In this document: one piece after another, positions 13,495 through 22,282 of the stretch
Position numbering within the stretch: the stretch's first letter is position 1
Layout of the letters: the number at the start of each line of letters is the position of its first letter
Source: CALACW01 sp002431305
GTDB lineage: Bacteria > Bacillota > Clostridia > Oscillospirales > Acutalibacteraceae
Length of the DNA stretch: 35,987 nt
Reading direction: 5' to 3'
Assembly: GCA_937890355.1 (NCBI GenBank)
Contig: CALACW010000086.1
Location: forward strand, 1-35,987
Made by a program: the position numbers and the translations under genes
The notes under the pieces: model-generated
The model's database searches: none
What the model was told of the DNA's origin: nothing
What the model saw: only the letters and a program-made list of their open reading frames with translations

Positions 13495-14721
13495 TTATTT
13501 TATAACAACTTTAATAAATATCTTTTTGCCTTTTTTGAGTACAACATATCCCTTATCAAAATCCGAACGCTTGATAACTGCAACGGCAGATTCGGGTTTA
13601 ACGTCGTCTACACTGACTCCGCCCTGGTCGATAAGTCTTCTGCCCTCTCCCTTGGACTTTGCGATTGCACATTTTACAAGAAGTTCGGTAACGGTGATTG
13701 TACCGTCTGTAAAATCATTCTCACTGATTGAAACTTCAGGCATGGTATCGACGCTTGACGCGCCGGAGAAAAGACTTCTCGCCGTAGTCTGAGCCTTCTG
13801 CGCCTCTTCTTCGCCGTGAACGAGCTTTGTAAGTTCGAATGCGAGAATTTCTTTCGCGGTATTAAGCTGACTGCCCTCCCACGAAGCCATTTCATCAATC
13901 TCTTCAATAGGCAGGAACGTGAGCATTCTGATGCACTTAAGTACGTCTGCATCATCAACATTTCTCCAGTACTGATAGAACTCATATGGAGAAGTTTTGT
14001 TCGGGTCAAGCCATACAGCGTTGCCGGCGGTTTTGCCCATCTTCTTACCCTGCGAATCGGTAAGAAGAGTAATAGTCATTGCGTGAGCGTCCTTGCCGAG
14101 CTTCTTTCTGATAAGCTCGGTACCGCCGAGCATATTGCTCCACTGGTCGTCTCCGCCGAACTGCATGTTACAATTATATTCCTTGAAAAGATGATAAAAA
14201 TCGTAGCTCTGCATTATCATGTAGTTAAACTCAAAGAATGAAAGTCCCTTTTCCATTCTCTGCTTATAACACTCGGCTCTTAACATATTGTTGACCGAGA
14301 AGCATGTTCCGACCTCTCTTAACAATTCAACGTAGTTAAGATTAAGGAGCCAGTCGGCATTATTGACCATCTGAGCCTTACCCTCGCCAAATTCAATAAA
14401 TTTCTCCATCTGCTTTCTGAAGCACTCTGCATTATGGTCTATGTCCGCTCTCGTAAGCATTTTTCTCATATCGCTTCTGCCCGAGGGGTCGCCTATCATG
14501 GTCGTTCCTCCGCCGATAAGGGCGATGGGCTTGTTTCCCGCCATTTGCAAGCGCTTCATGAGAGTTAAAGCCATGAAATGACCGGCGGTAAGGCTGTCTG
14601 CCGTACAGTCGAATCCTATATAGAACGTTGCTTTACCGGCGTTGACCATTTCGCGTATTTCTTCCTCGTTGGTAACCTGAGCGATAAGCCCTCTCGCCTT
14701 TAGTTCCTCGTAAATCTGCAT
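13495..14721 (-). CDS. tyrS: Tyrosyl-tRNA synthetase
   Basis: TyrRS charges tRNA-Tyr. In this 408-residue protein the class I HIGH-type motif appears as AGHFMAL within YIGFDCTADSLTAGHF, the tyrosine/ATP site GGDDQWSNM is intact, and the KMSKS-type loop is KKMGKTAGN. The C-terminal S4-like RNA-binding domain is present (GRRLIDQGGVSVDD). I chose the ATG at 14721 because GGAGG lies eight bases upstream. The upstream TTG overlaps that site. It is last in the long minus-strand run, 22 bases after the isomerase-like gene, and has no T-box leader. Confidence 0.97.
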   Translation of the reverse strand: MQIYEELKARGLIAQVTNEEEIREMVNAGKATFYIGFDCTADSLTAGHFMALTLMKRLQMAGNKPIALIGGGTTMIGDPSGRSDMRKMLTRADIDHNAECFRKQMEKFIEFGEGKAQMVNNADWLLNLNYVELLREVGTCFSVNNMLRAECYKQRMEKGLSFFEFNYMIMQSYDFYHLFKEYNCNMQFGGDDQWSNMLGGTELIRKKLGKDAHAMTITLLTDSQGKKMGKTAGNAVWLDPNKTSPYEFYQYWRNVDDADVLKCIRMLTFLPIEEIDEMASWEGSQLNTAKEILAFELTKLVHGEEEAQKAQTTARSLFSGASSVDTMPEVSISENDFTDGTITVTELLVKCAIAKSKGEGRRLIDQGGVSVDDVKPESAVAVIKRSDFDKGYVVLKKGKKIFIKVVIK

Positions 14722-14742
14722 TTTTATATCCTCCAAAATATA

Positions 14743-15528
14743 TTATCTGAATTTTTTCATAACCTCATAAGATGAGATTAAATCATTTTCGAAATCGTCC
14801 GTTGATCCCTCTATAGACACGCGGGAACATCCGGCTTTTTTAAGATTATCAATAAATTCCGAATAATCAAAATTATATTTTTCATTCGGATAAACTCTTT
14901 TATGCTCTCCGGATGAAAACGGATATGATATATGCGCGTGAATCAAATCGTTTCCGACATCAAGAATATTTGCATAATCATCGCCCGACTCAAGCATGTG
15001 GTATATATCAGCAAGAACACGAATACGTTCGCTTCCCGTCATTGACGCGATAATACACGCTTCCTTTACAGTGTTGATTACTTGGGTTTCCTGTCTGCAC
15101 AACGGTTCGATAGCTAAATCAATATCGTATTCATCGCAAAGTCCGGCAACTGTATCTTTAAGAAAATGAACCGTCTGCAAACAGCATTCTCTTAATGAAT
15201 AACCGTCCTTTACGTCTCTTGCTCTGCCGGAACCGAATACGACAATTTCAGTTCCGAGCTTCTTGCACCGCTCAAAGCCCTTTTCTATAAACTTATAAAG
15301 TGCGTCATAATCTACGTTTTTACCGGTAACGTTTAATTCTCCGGGCAAAAAGCAGTTTGCCGTTTCGCATTTTATTCCGCTCTTGGCAAGTGCGGAATAA
15401 AACCTGAAAAAATCACCGTCCGGCATTAAGGCTATAGAATTAAATCCTGTCTCCATATAATCAAATCCGGCTTTTTTTATAAGCCCGGGATTTCTTACGT
15501 CCGTACCTGCACAAACGCCTATTTTCAT
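14743..15528 (-). CDS. Sugar phosphate isomerase/epimerase-like TIM-barrel protein
   Basis: This 261-residue protein has the xylose-isomerase-like/AP-endonuclease-2 TIM barrel. Candidate metal ligands fall at the expected strand ends: the Glu of AIEPLCR, the Asp/His of LADIYHM, the His of HAHIS and the Glu of SIEGS. Relatives include hydroxypyruvate isomerases, ketose 3-epimerases, inosose dehydratases and endonuclease IV. It lacks the full zinc-ligand set I would expect for endonuclease IV, so a sugar isomerase or epimerase is more likely. The start overlaps the recN stop by four bases (ATGA), with GGAGG upstream, so it is translationally coupled to recN. The tie to DNA repair is positional only. 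Confidence 0.82.
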   Translation of the reverse strand: MKIGVCAGTDVRNPGLIKKAGFDYMETGFNSIALMPDGDFFRFYSALAKSGIKCETANCFLPGELNVTGKNVDYDALYKFIEKGFERCKKLGTEIVVFGSGRARDVKDGYSLRECCLQTVHFLKDTVAGLCDEYDIDLAIEPLCRQETQVINTVKEACIIASMTGSERIRVLADIYHMLESGDDYANILDVGNDLIHAHISYPFSSGEHKRVYPNEKYNFDYSEFIDNLKKAGCSRVSIEGSTDDFENDLISSYEVMKKFR

Positions 15529-17210
15529 CTGCCTGCCTCCTTATATTTCCGTGCTTCCGTAAGCATATGCTGTGCGGAGGACAACTGAATCTTATCGTCG
15601 GATTCTCCGCCTATTATTCTGGCAATAGCGCGTTTTCGTCCGTTAAAATCAAGAGCCGTTACGCGCGTAAACGTTTTATTATTTTCGGTTGATTTTGATA
15701 TTTCAAAATGAGAATCGGCAAAAGATGCGATTACAGGCAGATGAGTTATGCATAAAACCTGATGAATTCTCGACAGAGAATAGAGTTTTTTCGCTATCAT
15801 GCCGGCGGCATGTCCGCTGACGCCCGTATCTATTTCGTCAAATATCAGCGTGGAAATATCATCTTTTTCCGCAAGCGCGCTTTTTATCGCAAGCATTATT
15901 CTCGACAACTCTCCTCCGGACGCGGTTTTTGCAAGAGGCTTAGGCTCTTCGCCCGCATTGGGAGAAATTAAAAATTCTATATTATCTATACCCGTCGGAG
16001 TAAACGGACAAAGTTCGCGTCTGACTTTAAAAACAACCGACGGCATATCGAGAGTTTCCAGTTCGGATTTTACTTTTTTTTCAAATTCGCGCGCCGTTTT
16101 CATTCTGACTTTAGAAAGTTTTTCGGCTTTTTGCACCGTCAGTTCATAACAGCGTTCGTATTCGTTTTTAAGCTCTTCTATCTTAGAATCGGAAAGTTCT
16201 ATACTCTCAAGTTCTTTTTTTGCGTTTTCGTAAAATTCGATAACGTCGCTTTCTTCGGGACCGTACTTCTTTTTAAGCGTAAACAGAACATCGAGCCTGT
16301 CCTCTATCTCCTGAAGTTCTCCCATATCAAAAGATGACGACTCTATGAAAGAATTAATCTCGGAAGATAAATCCTCGGCGGAATAGGCGATATCATTAAG
16401 AGCTACTGCTGTTTTTTCAAACTCACGCGACAATGAGGCTGCCTCGGAAACTGCTGACGAAGCATCAAACAGCATACCGCACGCCCCCGAAAACTCCCCG
16501 TCGCCGGACAGAGCATTCCTTGCCCTGACAAGAGCGTCCGTAATACTCTTATAATTATTAATTACATTTTTTCTCTCGCTCAGGATTTGGGTTTCCCCCT
16601 CTTCAATATGAGCTTTTTCAATTTCATCCGTCTGATATTTCAGAAGATCAATGCGTCTTGCTTTTTCGCTCTCGTCCATGGTCAGCTTTTTAATTTCGCC
16701 TTTTATTTCAAAAAGTTTTCTGTATGAAGAATAATAATCCTTTATAAGCAAAGAATCCGAAGCCAGTGCATCGATAAACGAAATGTGAAACTGCGTCTGC
16801 ATTAGCTGCTGAGAATCCGACTGACCGTGAATATTGATAAGCGTTATTCCGATTTTTTTAAGCGTCGAAACAGATACACCGACCGAATTTATCTTACAAA
16901 TGTTTCGACCGTCGCGCTGAAGAGTCCTTACTATTCTGACACATCCGTCCTCACAAGCTATGCCAGCCTCGTCGAGAGCGATGCAGGAAGCAGGAGTAAT
17001 ATCCGTAAACAAAGCCGAAACGCGCGCAGAACTCTCCCCCGTTCTGATAAGCTCACGCGACGTTTTCTCCCCGAGCACGGCATTTATCGAATCAATAATA
17101 ATCGATTTTCCCGCGCCCGTCTCTCCCGTCAGACAATTAAATCCGTCGGTAAAATCTATTGATGCATATTCAATTATTGCAATGTTTTCTATTACAAGAT
17201 TTGAAAGCAT
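15525..17210 (-). CDS. recN: DNA repair protein RecN
   Basis: RecN is an SMC-like ATPase that gathers broken DNA ends in recombinational repair. In this 561-residue full-length protein Walker A LTGETGAGKS is at residues 27-36. It is followed by two long coiled-coil arms with many Glu/Lys-rich heptads (residues ~150-380). The ABC signature TASGGELSRIMLA and Walker B LIFDEIDTGVSG are near the C-terminus, with the D-loop. An AAGGA site precedes the ATG. It follows argR by 12 bases, the usual Firmicute argR-recN order. I saw no LexA-like box of its own directly upstream. Confidence 0.97.
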   Translation of the reverse strand: MLSNLVIENIAIIEYASIDFTDGFNCLTGETGAGKSIIIDSINAVLGEKTSRELIRTGESSARVSALFTDITPASCIALDEAGIACEDGCVRIVRTLQRDGRNICKINSVGVSVSTLKKIGITLINIHGQSDSQQLMQTQFHISFIDALASDSLLIKDYYSSYRKLFEIKGEIKKLTMDESEKARRIDLLKYQTDEIEKAHIEEGETQILSERKNVINNYKSITDALVRARNALSGDGEFSGACGMLFDASSAVSEAASLSREFEKTAVALNDIAYSAEDLSSEINSFIESSSFDMGELQEIEDRLDVLFTLKKKYGPEESDVIEFYENAKKELESIELSDSKIEELKNEYERCYELTVQKAEKLSKVRMKTAREFEKKVKSELETLDMPSVVFKVRRELCPFTPTGIDNIEFLISPNAGEEPKPLAKTASGGELSRIMLAIKSALAEKDDISTLIFDEIDTGVSGHAAGMIAKKLYSLSRIHQVLCITHLPVIASFADSHFEISKSTENNKTFTRVTALDFNGRKRAIARIIGGESDDKIQLSSAQHMLTEARKYKEAGR

Positions 17211-17222
17211 ATATATTATTCC

Positions 17223-17675
17223 TTATGACTTTAATAATGAAAGAAGCTCGTCCTTTACTGCCGATGCCGCGTTTTCCGTACGGCATGCAATAAATATCGT
17301 ATCGTCGCCGGCAAGAGTTCCGACAATGTCGGGTATATTGAGCGCGTCGATAGCCGCGCATGCCGCCATGGCAGTTCCGATATGGCATTTTACAACGCAG
17401 ATATTAAGAGCCGTATCGACATTCGTAACGGTTTCAAAGAATATAGCGTGATACTTCACATACTTTTCATCGGTCGACACAGCAAGCGAATACTTATATT
17501 CACCGCCCGAAGCCGGCTGTTTAATAAGGCGAAGTTCCTTAATATCGCGCGACACAGTCGCCTGAGTAACGTCTATTCCGCACGACAGAAGTTTGTCGCG
17601 CAGTTCCTCCTGATTGCTGATATTATACTGATCTATCAGCTGTAATATCATGGAATGTCTCTCTTTTTTCATCAC
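17223..17675 (-). CDS. argR: Arginine repressor ArgR/AhrC
   Basis: ArgR is a hexameric, arginine-responsive regulator. The 150-residue protein has an N-terminal winged helix (ISNQEELRDKLLSCGIDVTQ then ATVSRDIKELRLIK, the classic ArgR HTH) and a C-terminal oligomerisation/arginine-binding domain ending in GTLAGDDTIFIACRT, whose GDD aspartates bind arginine in known structures. The start overlaps the nadK stop by four bases (ATGA). It sits between nadK and recN, a standard Firmicute placement that does not imply local regulation. Its targets are probably arg genes outside this window. Confidence 0.96.
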   Translation of the reverse strand: MMKKERHSMILQLIDQYNISNQEELRDKLLSCGIDVTQATVSRDIKELRLIKQPASGGEYKYSLAVSTDEKYVKYHAIFFETVTNVDTALNICVVKCHIGTAMAACAAIDALNIPDIVGTLAGDDTIFIACRTENAASAVKDELLSLLKS

Positions 17676-18553
17676 AGTATGTCCTTTCGGTTATATTTAC
17701 TCTGATCGTTTAATTTTGCATTTAATATATCGGTAAACGAATCGTCTTTTATCTTTATAAATCTGGCTTTTTTTTCTGAACCGGCAACAATCGTACGGCT
17801 GCCCGACGGGAGATTGAACGCCTCATCACCGTCGCACGAAAGCAAGAGTTCACGTTTTGAATCCTCCGGCTTAATAACGGTAAGGGTAGAATTGACGTTG
17901 AACAAAATTGTCCTCGCCGTAAGCGAATGCGGACATATCGGCGTCATCATTATAAGCTCAACATCCGGCTGAGCCACGGGGCCGCCCGCGGAAAGATTAT
18001 ACGCGGTGGAACCTGTCGGGGTTGAAATGATAATACCGTCCGTTTTATAGTCGTTTACATGCTTGCCGTCGCAGAACAGGCTTAATTCCGTAAGCTGCAA
18101 TCTCATTCCGCGGGCAAACACCGCGTCGTTTAAGCATTCCGACGAAAAAATCAGATTATCCCCCATATACGTTTTAACGTCAAGCATAATACGCTCTTCA
18201 ACAGTGTAATCTTTGCCGGTCAATCTGTCAAGCAAAAAAAGTTCGTCATTTTCAATTCCCATCAGATACGCGAGATTTCCCGCGTTAACGCCGAGAACAG
18301 GCACATCGTATTTTACCGCTTTTTTTGACGCGTTGAGAATACTTCCGTCTCCGCCTACGGATATTACCAAATCCGATTTGGGCAGAACGGAGTCGATATT
18401 TAAAAATCTGCTTTTATTCACAAATTCGAGTTTCTGCGCATACGAATCATCGAAATAATACTCAATCCCGGATTTATCAAGCTGCATGCATACTTCTTTC
18501 GTAATAGAGTAACAGTTAGCTCTCGTAAGATTCGGAATAATAACCGCCTTCAT
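17672..18553 (-). CDS. nadK: NAD kinase (ATP-NAD kinase)
   Basis: NAD kinase makes NADP from NAD and ATP or polyphosphate. In this 293-residue protein the signature GGDGS is at residues 67-71 (ISVGGDGSILNA), followed by VLGVNAGNLAYLMGI. The family's usual NxGxLGFL reads NAGNLAYL here, a mild variation. The second signature TPTGSTAYNLSAGGP is intact. It overlaps tlyA by one base (TAATG) and argR by four. A GGTGAGG site lies within the end of tlyA, which supports translational coupling. Confidence 0.97.
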   Translation of the reverse strand: MKAVIIPNLTRANCYSITKEVCMQLDKSGIEYYFDDSYAQKLEFVNKSRFLNIDSVLPKSDLVISVGGDGSILNASKKAVKYDVPVLGVNAGNLAYLMGIENDELFLLDRLTGKDYTVEERIMLDVKTYMGDNLIFSSECLNDAVFARGMRLQLTELSLFCDGKHVNDYKTDGIIISTPTGSTAYNLSAGGPVAQPDVELIMMTPICPHSLTARTILFNVNSTLTVIKPEDSKRELLLSCDGDEAFNLPSGSRTIVAGSEKKARFIKIKDDSFTDILNAKLNDQSKYNRKDIL

Positions 18554-19359
18554 TAATCCTCACCGCCGTTTAAAACCTTATGAGACTGTAAAACAGTAAA
18601 ATCGATATCAATGTCCTCATCAGTTCCCTGTTTCTTTAAGTATATAAGATATTCAATATTACCCTCGGGACCTTTTATCGGAGAAAAATCAAGTCCGCAT
18701 ACGGCAAAACCGAGCTGTTTTGCAAAAAGATAAATCTTATTTATAACGTCCTTATGAACGTTTATGTCGCGGACAACGCCCTTTTTACCGACATTTTCGC
18801 GTCCCGCTTCAAACTGCGGTTTTATAAGACAGACCGTTTCTCCGTCGTCCGAAAGTAAATTATACGCCACAGGCAGAACAAGTTCAAGAGAAATAAACGA
18901 AACGTCAACGGACGCAAAATCTATTTTATCGGGAACCTGCTCGTCCGTTACATATCTAATATTCGTTCTCTCGAGATTTACAACCCTCGAATCGCTTCGT
19001 ATCTTCCATGCGAGCTGACCGTAGCCGACGTCCACGCAGTACACCTTTTTCGCTCCGTTCTGAAGCATACAGTCGGAAAACCCGCCCGTAGACGCTCCTA
19101 TATCCATACAAATTTTATCTTTAAGAGTTATCGGAAAGACTGACAATGCTTTTTTAAGCTTATATCCGCCCCTGCTGACAAACTCCATTGAACCTCTGAC
19201 CTCTATGCTGTCATCAGGCTTTACGTTGGTTCCCGCCTTAAGCTCCTTTTGACCGTTTACGTAAACCTGGCCCGCCATAATCATGGCTTTGGCTTTTTCC
19301 CGGCTTTCAAGCAAACCGAGCTGAACTATCCGCTGGTCAAGTCTTATTTTATCGGACAT
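18553..19359 (-). CDS. tlyA: TlyA-type rRNA 2'-O-methyltransferase
   Basis: TlyA proteins methylate ribose in 16S/23S rRNA; the old 'hemolysin' name is misleading. This 268-residue protein has an N-terminal S4 RNA-binding domain (residues 1-65, RLDQRIVQLGLLESREKAK...) and an FtsJ-like Rossmann methyltransferase. Its SAM site is MDIGASTGGFSDCML, with catalytic-type residues at K (SRGGYKLKKAL), D (SVDVSFISL) and K (LIKPQFEAG), the FtsJ K-D-K-E arrangement. The start overlaps the end of dxs by 11 bases and the stop overlaps nadK by one, so it is embedded in the operon. Confidence 0.95.
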   Translation of the reverse strand: MSDKIRLDQRIVQLGLLESREKAKAMIMAGQVYVNGQKELKAGTNVKPDDSIEVRGSMEFVSRGGYKLKKALSVFPITLKDKICMDIGASTGGFSDCMLQNGAKKVYCVDVGYGQLAWKIRSDSRVVNLERTNIRYVTDEQVPDKIDFASVDVSFISLELVLPVAYNLLSDDGETVCLIKPQFEAGRENVGKKGVVRDINVHKDVINKIYLFAKQLGFAVCGLDFSPIKGPEGNIEYLIYLKKQGTDEDIDIDFTVLQSHKVLNGGED

Positions 19360-21217
19360 TTTCCGTTACCTCTGTAATTTCTTTAACAATACTGTCTCTG
19401 TCGAATCCGAATTCTTTCAGCAAAATTTTTGCCGTAGAGTGACTGACATACCTGTCTTCGACGGCGCGGATTTTGTAATCACCTTTATATCCGTTTTCAC
19501 AAAGAAGATAATTAAAGCTCTCGCCGATACCGCCGCTCAGTTCACCCTCTTCGTAAAAGAATATGTTTGAACAGTTTAAAACCGCTGTAACGGCTTCTGA
19601 ATCTATGGGCTTGATTCTGTTAAGCTTTATAAGTTTAATCTTCATGCGGGGTCTTAATTTCTCGCACGCATACGCACATTCGGCGAAAATACGCCCGTAA
19701 GTAATGATTGCCGTATCGGCGTCTTTTTCTCCGAATTCGTCAAAATTGCCGTCGCCCGGTTCGTATTCGGGCGGAATTATACATTCCTCTCCCTTAGGAT
19801 ATCGGACCGCAACAACTCCGTCAGTATGATAGAGTGCGCGGAACAGAGCGTTTCTCATGCCTTTATAAGTAGACGGAGAAAAAATCGTAACCCCGGGAAT
19901 TGTATTAAGCATAGGCACATCCAGCAGTCCGTGGTGGGTAGGACCGTCGCCGTCGACAAATCCCGCACGGTCGATTGCCAGTACAAGTTTGAGCCCCTGC
20001 AAAGCCGCATCGTGTACAACCTGATCGTATGTCCTCTGCAAAAACGCCGAGTATACCGCAAAAACCGGCACCATGCCTCCGCGTGAAAGTCCGGCGGAAA
20101 ACGTAACGGCATGTTCCTCTGCAATACCTACGTCAAAAAATCGCTGAGGATATTTTTCCGCAAAGCAGTCAAGTCCCGTACCTATTCCCATAGCCGCCGT
20201 GACCGCGCAAATACGTTTATCATTATCGGCGAATGAGCACAGCGAAGCGCCGAATTCGGATGAAAACGTGTCCGCACTGCATTTAAACTCGCCCGAAACT
20301 ATATCAAAATGTCCTATACCGTGAAATTTACTCGGAGCCTGCTCGGCAAATTCGTATCCCTTGCCCTTTTTGGTTTTTATATGTATAAGCATGGGATAGT
20401 CGGCTGTTTTAGCCGCCTCAAATGCGTCGGTCAGAACATCTACGTTATGTCCGTCAAGCGGACCTATATATCTGAATCCGAGTTCTTCAAACATTGTGCT
20501 GCTCTTATAGAACAGGGATTTAAGTCTTGTTTTTATATTGAAAAGTAAATTTGACAGTTTTACGCCTATCAAAGGAATCTTATTAAGCGCACTCTCCGTC
20601 TTTGCCTTCATTCTGAAATACGACGGTCTTGCTTTTATTACGGCAAGGTGCGAAGCAAAAGCGCCTACGTTTTTCGATATCGACATATCGTTATCGTTCA
20701 GTACGACAATCAGGCGGGATCTCGTCCTGCCCGCATTGTTAAGAGCTTCGTATACCATTCCGCCGGTAAAAGCTCCGTCGCCGATGACGGCTATCGTGTA
20801 GTTCTTATTATTCTTAAGTTTATTCGCCTGTGCAATACCGTATGCCGCTGAAAGCGACGTACTCGAATGTCCGCTGTAAAAAATGTCGTGCTCACTCTCG
20901 CTCGGATCGGAAAAACCGGAAAGTCCGCCGGGCTGTCTGAGAGTGGAGAATCTGCCCTGACGCCCTGTAAGAAGTTTATGAACGTAAACCTGATGACCGA
21001 CATCCCAGATTATTTTATCATACGGGGAATTGAACGCCTTGTGAAGAGCTACGGTCAGTTCAACAACGCCGAGGTTTGAAGCAAGGTGTCCGCCCGTCTG
21101 AGAAACGGTATCGATAAGTATATTTCTGATTTCCACGCACAGCCTGTCCGTCTGCTCTGAATCAAGTTTCTTTACATCCGACGGTTTTTTTATACTGTCT
21201 AGAATATGCTCATCCAT
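19349..21217 (-). CDS. dxs: 1-deoxy-D-xylulose-5-phosphate synthase
   Basis: DXS condenses pyruvate and glyceraldehyde 3-phosphate in the first step of the MEP isoprenoid pathway. This 622-residue protein is full length. The thiamine-diphosphate motif is GDGAFTGGMVYEALNNAG (from about residue 146), with HQVYVHKLLTGR upstream and GIAEEHAVTFSAGL (catalytic Glu) in the middle domain. DRAGFVDGDGPTHHG is also typical. It starts 14 bases after ispA, with GGAG nine bases before the ATG. Next to ispA it couples precursor supply to prenyl chain synthesis for quinones and cell-wall lipid carrier. Confidence 0.98.
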   Translation of the reverse strand: MDEHILDSIKKPSDVKKLDSEQTDRLCVEIRNILIDTVSQTGGHLASNLGVVELTVALHKAFNSPYDKIIWDVGHQVYVHKLLTGRQGRFSTLRQPGGLSGFSDPSESEHDIFYSGHSSTSLSAAYGIAQANKLKNNKNYTIAVIGDGAFTGGMVYEALNNAGRTRSRLIVVLNDNDMSISKNVGAFASHLAVIKARPSYFRMKAKTESALNKIPLIGVKLSNLLFNIKTRLKSLFYKSSTMFEELGFRYIGPLDGHNVDVLTDAFEAAKTADYPMLIHIKTKKGKGYEFAEQAPSKFHGIGHFDIVSGEFKCSADTFSSEFGASLCSFADNDKRICAVTAAMGIGTGLDCFAEKYPQRFFDVGIAEEHAVTFSAGLSRGGMVPVFAVYSAFLQRTYDQVVHDAALQGLKLVLAIDRAGFVDGDGPTHHGLLDVPMLNTIPGVTIFSPSTYKGMRNALFRALYHTDGVVAVRYPKGEECIIPPEYEPGDGNFDEFGEKDADTAIITYGRIFAECAYACEKLRPRMKIKLIKLNRIKPIDSEAVTAVLNCSNIFFYEEGELSGGIGESFNYLLCENGYKGDYKIRAVEDRYVSHSTAKILLKEFGFDRDSIVKEITEVTENVR

Positions 21218-21231
21218 TAATCGTTACTCCG

Positions 21232-22080
21232 TTATACCGTTCTTTTAAGCAGTTTTAATGCAAATACACTGAGATACGAGGTATCGGAATCTATTTTATC
21301 AAGCGCTTTAAGGGCTTTTTCGGTATACTCGTCGGCAAGCATTCTTGCCTTATCGACACCGAAAAGGGAAACGTAAGTCGCTTTGTTATTAACAATATCA
21401 CTGTTATCCTCGCCCTCTGCAAAATCAAGAAGGTCGTCGACTATCTGAAAAGCAATGCCGAGATTTTCAGCAAAGGCTTCCGCATACGGAATATAGTCAT
21501 ACCGTCCGCCGAAAATACACCCGAGAACGCATGCGCATTTTATAAGCGCCGAGGTTTTAAGTTTATCCATAAGAAACAGCGTTTCGGCGTCAATTTTTGT
21601 GCCCTCTGTTTCGGTATCGATAACCTGACCGCCTATCATACCGTTTACTCCCGCGTTTTCGGAAAGATAGCTTACAGCTCTTACTTTTTTATCGTCGGAA
21701 CAGACGGCGGCAAGTATCGCCGAAAATGCGTGGGTCAAAAGAGCGTCGCCCGCAAGCAGTCCCAACCCCTCACCGAATTTTTTATGAGTCGACGGTTTTC
21801 CTCTGCGCATATCGTCGTTGTCCATACACGGCAGATCGTCATGCACAAGCGAATATGAGTGAATCATTTCAACACCCATTGCAAACGGAAGCGCGTCTTT
21901 AACATCGGCGGCGCATATGTTAGCAAACTCAAGACACAGCAGAGGTCTGACTCTCTTTCCCCCGTCTGTGCATGCATATTTCATAGCGTCGGTAAGACGC
22001 GAGTATTTTTCATCCGAAACGGGAATAAAATCTTCTATATTATCATCAATAAGTTTGACGTATTCTTCTGTTTTACTCAT
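21232..22080 (-). CDS. ispA: Farnesyl/geranyl diphosphate synthase (polyprenyl synthetase family)
   Basis: This enzyme elongates IPP/DMAPP to C10-C15 prenyl diphosphates. In the 282-residue protein the first Asp-rich motif is DDLPCMDND (from residue 81), followed by RRGKP. The second, DDLLD, is near residue 215. GGKRVRP near residue 40 binds IPP. I chose the ATG at 22080 because AAGGAGG lies nine bases upstream, whereas the ATG at 22089 abuts that site. This also gives the neat overlap ATGAGTAA with the xseB stop. The usual order xseB-ispA-dxs is kept. Confidence 0.95.
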   Translation of the reverse strand: MSKTEEYVKLIDDNIEDFIPVSDEKYSRLTDAMKYACTDGGKRVRPLLCLEFANICAADVKDALPFAMGVEMIHSYSLVHDDLPCMDNDDMRRGKPSTHKKFGEGLGLLAGDALLTHAFSAILAAVCSDDKKVRAVSYLSENAGVNGMIGGQVIDTETEGTKIDAETLFLMDKLKTSALIKCACVLGCIFGGRYDYIPYAEAFAENLGIAFQIVDDLLDFAEGEDNSDIVNNKATYVSLFGVDKARMLADEYTEKALKALDKIDSDTSYLSVFALKLLKRTV

Positions 22081-22282
22081 TGTCCGCATCCTCCTTTTGA
22101 GACTGTGTGATTTTCTCTATTTTAATTCTTGATTTTTCGAGAGACTGTGAGCAGAAATCGGCAAGTTTTACCGCCTCCGCATAAATTTTTGTCGTTTCGT
22201 CAAGAGTCATATCGCCTTTTTCAAGTTTAGAAACAAGTTCTTCAAGAGAAGCAAACGCTTCCTCATAAGTCATTTTTTTCAT
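22073..22282 (-). CDS. xseB: Exodeoxyribonuclease VII small subunit
   Basis: XseB binds XseA to form exonuclease VII, a processive single-strand nuclease. This 69-residue protein is the usual size. TYEEAFASLEELVSKLEKGD is the standard XseB N-terminal helix, followed by a Leu-rich second helix and a charged tail. The start overlaps the end of xseA by about 20 bases and the stop overlaps the start of ispA by eight, so translation is tightly coupled. A GGTGA site precedes the ATG. Confidence 0.95.
   Translation of the reverse strand: MKKMTYEEAFASLEELVSKLEKGDMTLDETTKIYAEAVKLADFCSQSLEKSRIKIEKITQSQKEDADNE

Noticed and set aside
13816..14241. 141-codon plus-strand frame opposite tyrS
   Set aside because: It is a complement shadow of conserved tyrS codons with no start signal.
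14722..14742. T-box leader upstream of tyrS
   Set aside because: The gap to the previous gene is only about 20 bases, with no specifier or antiterminator.
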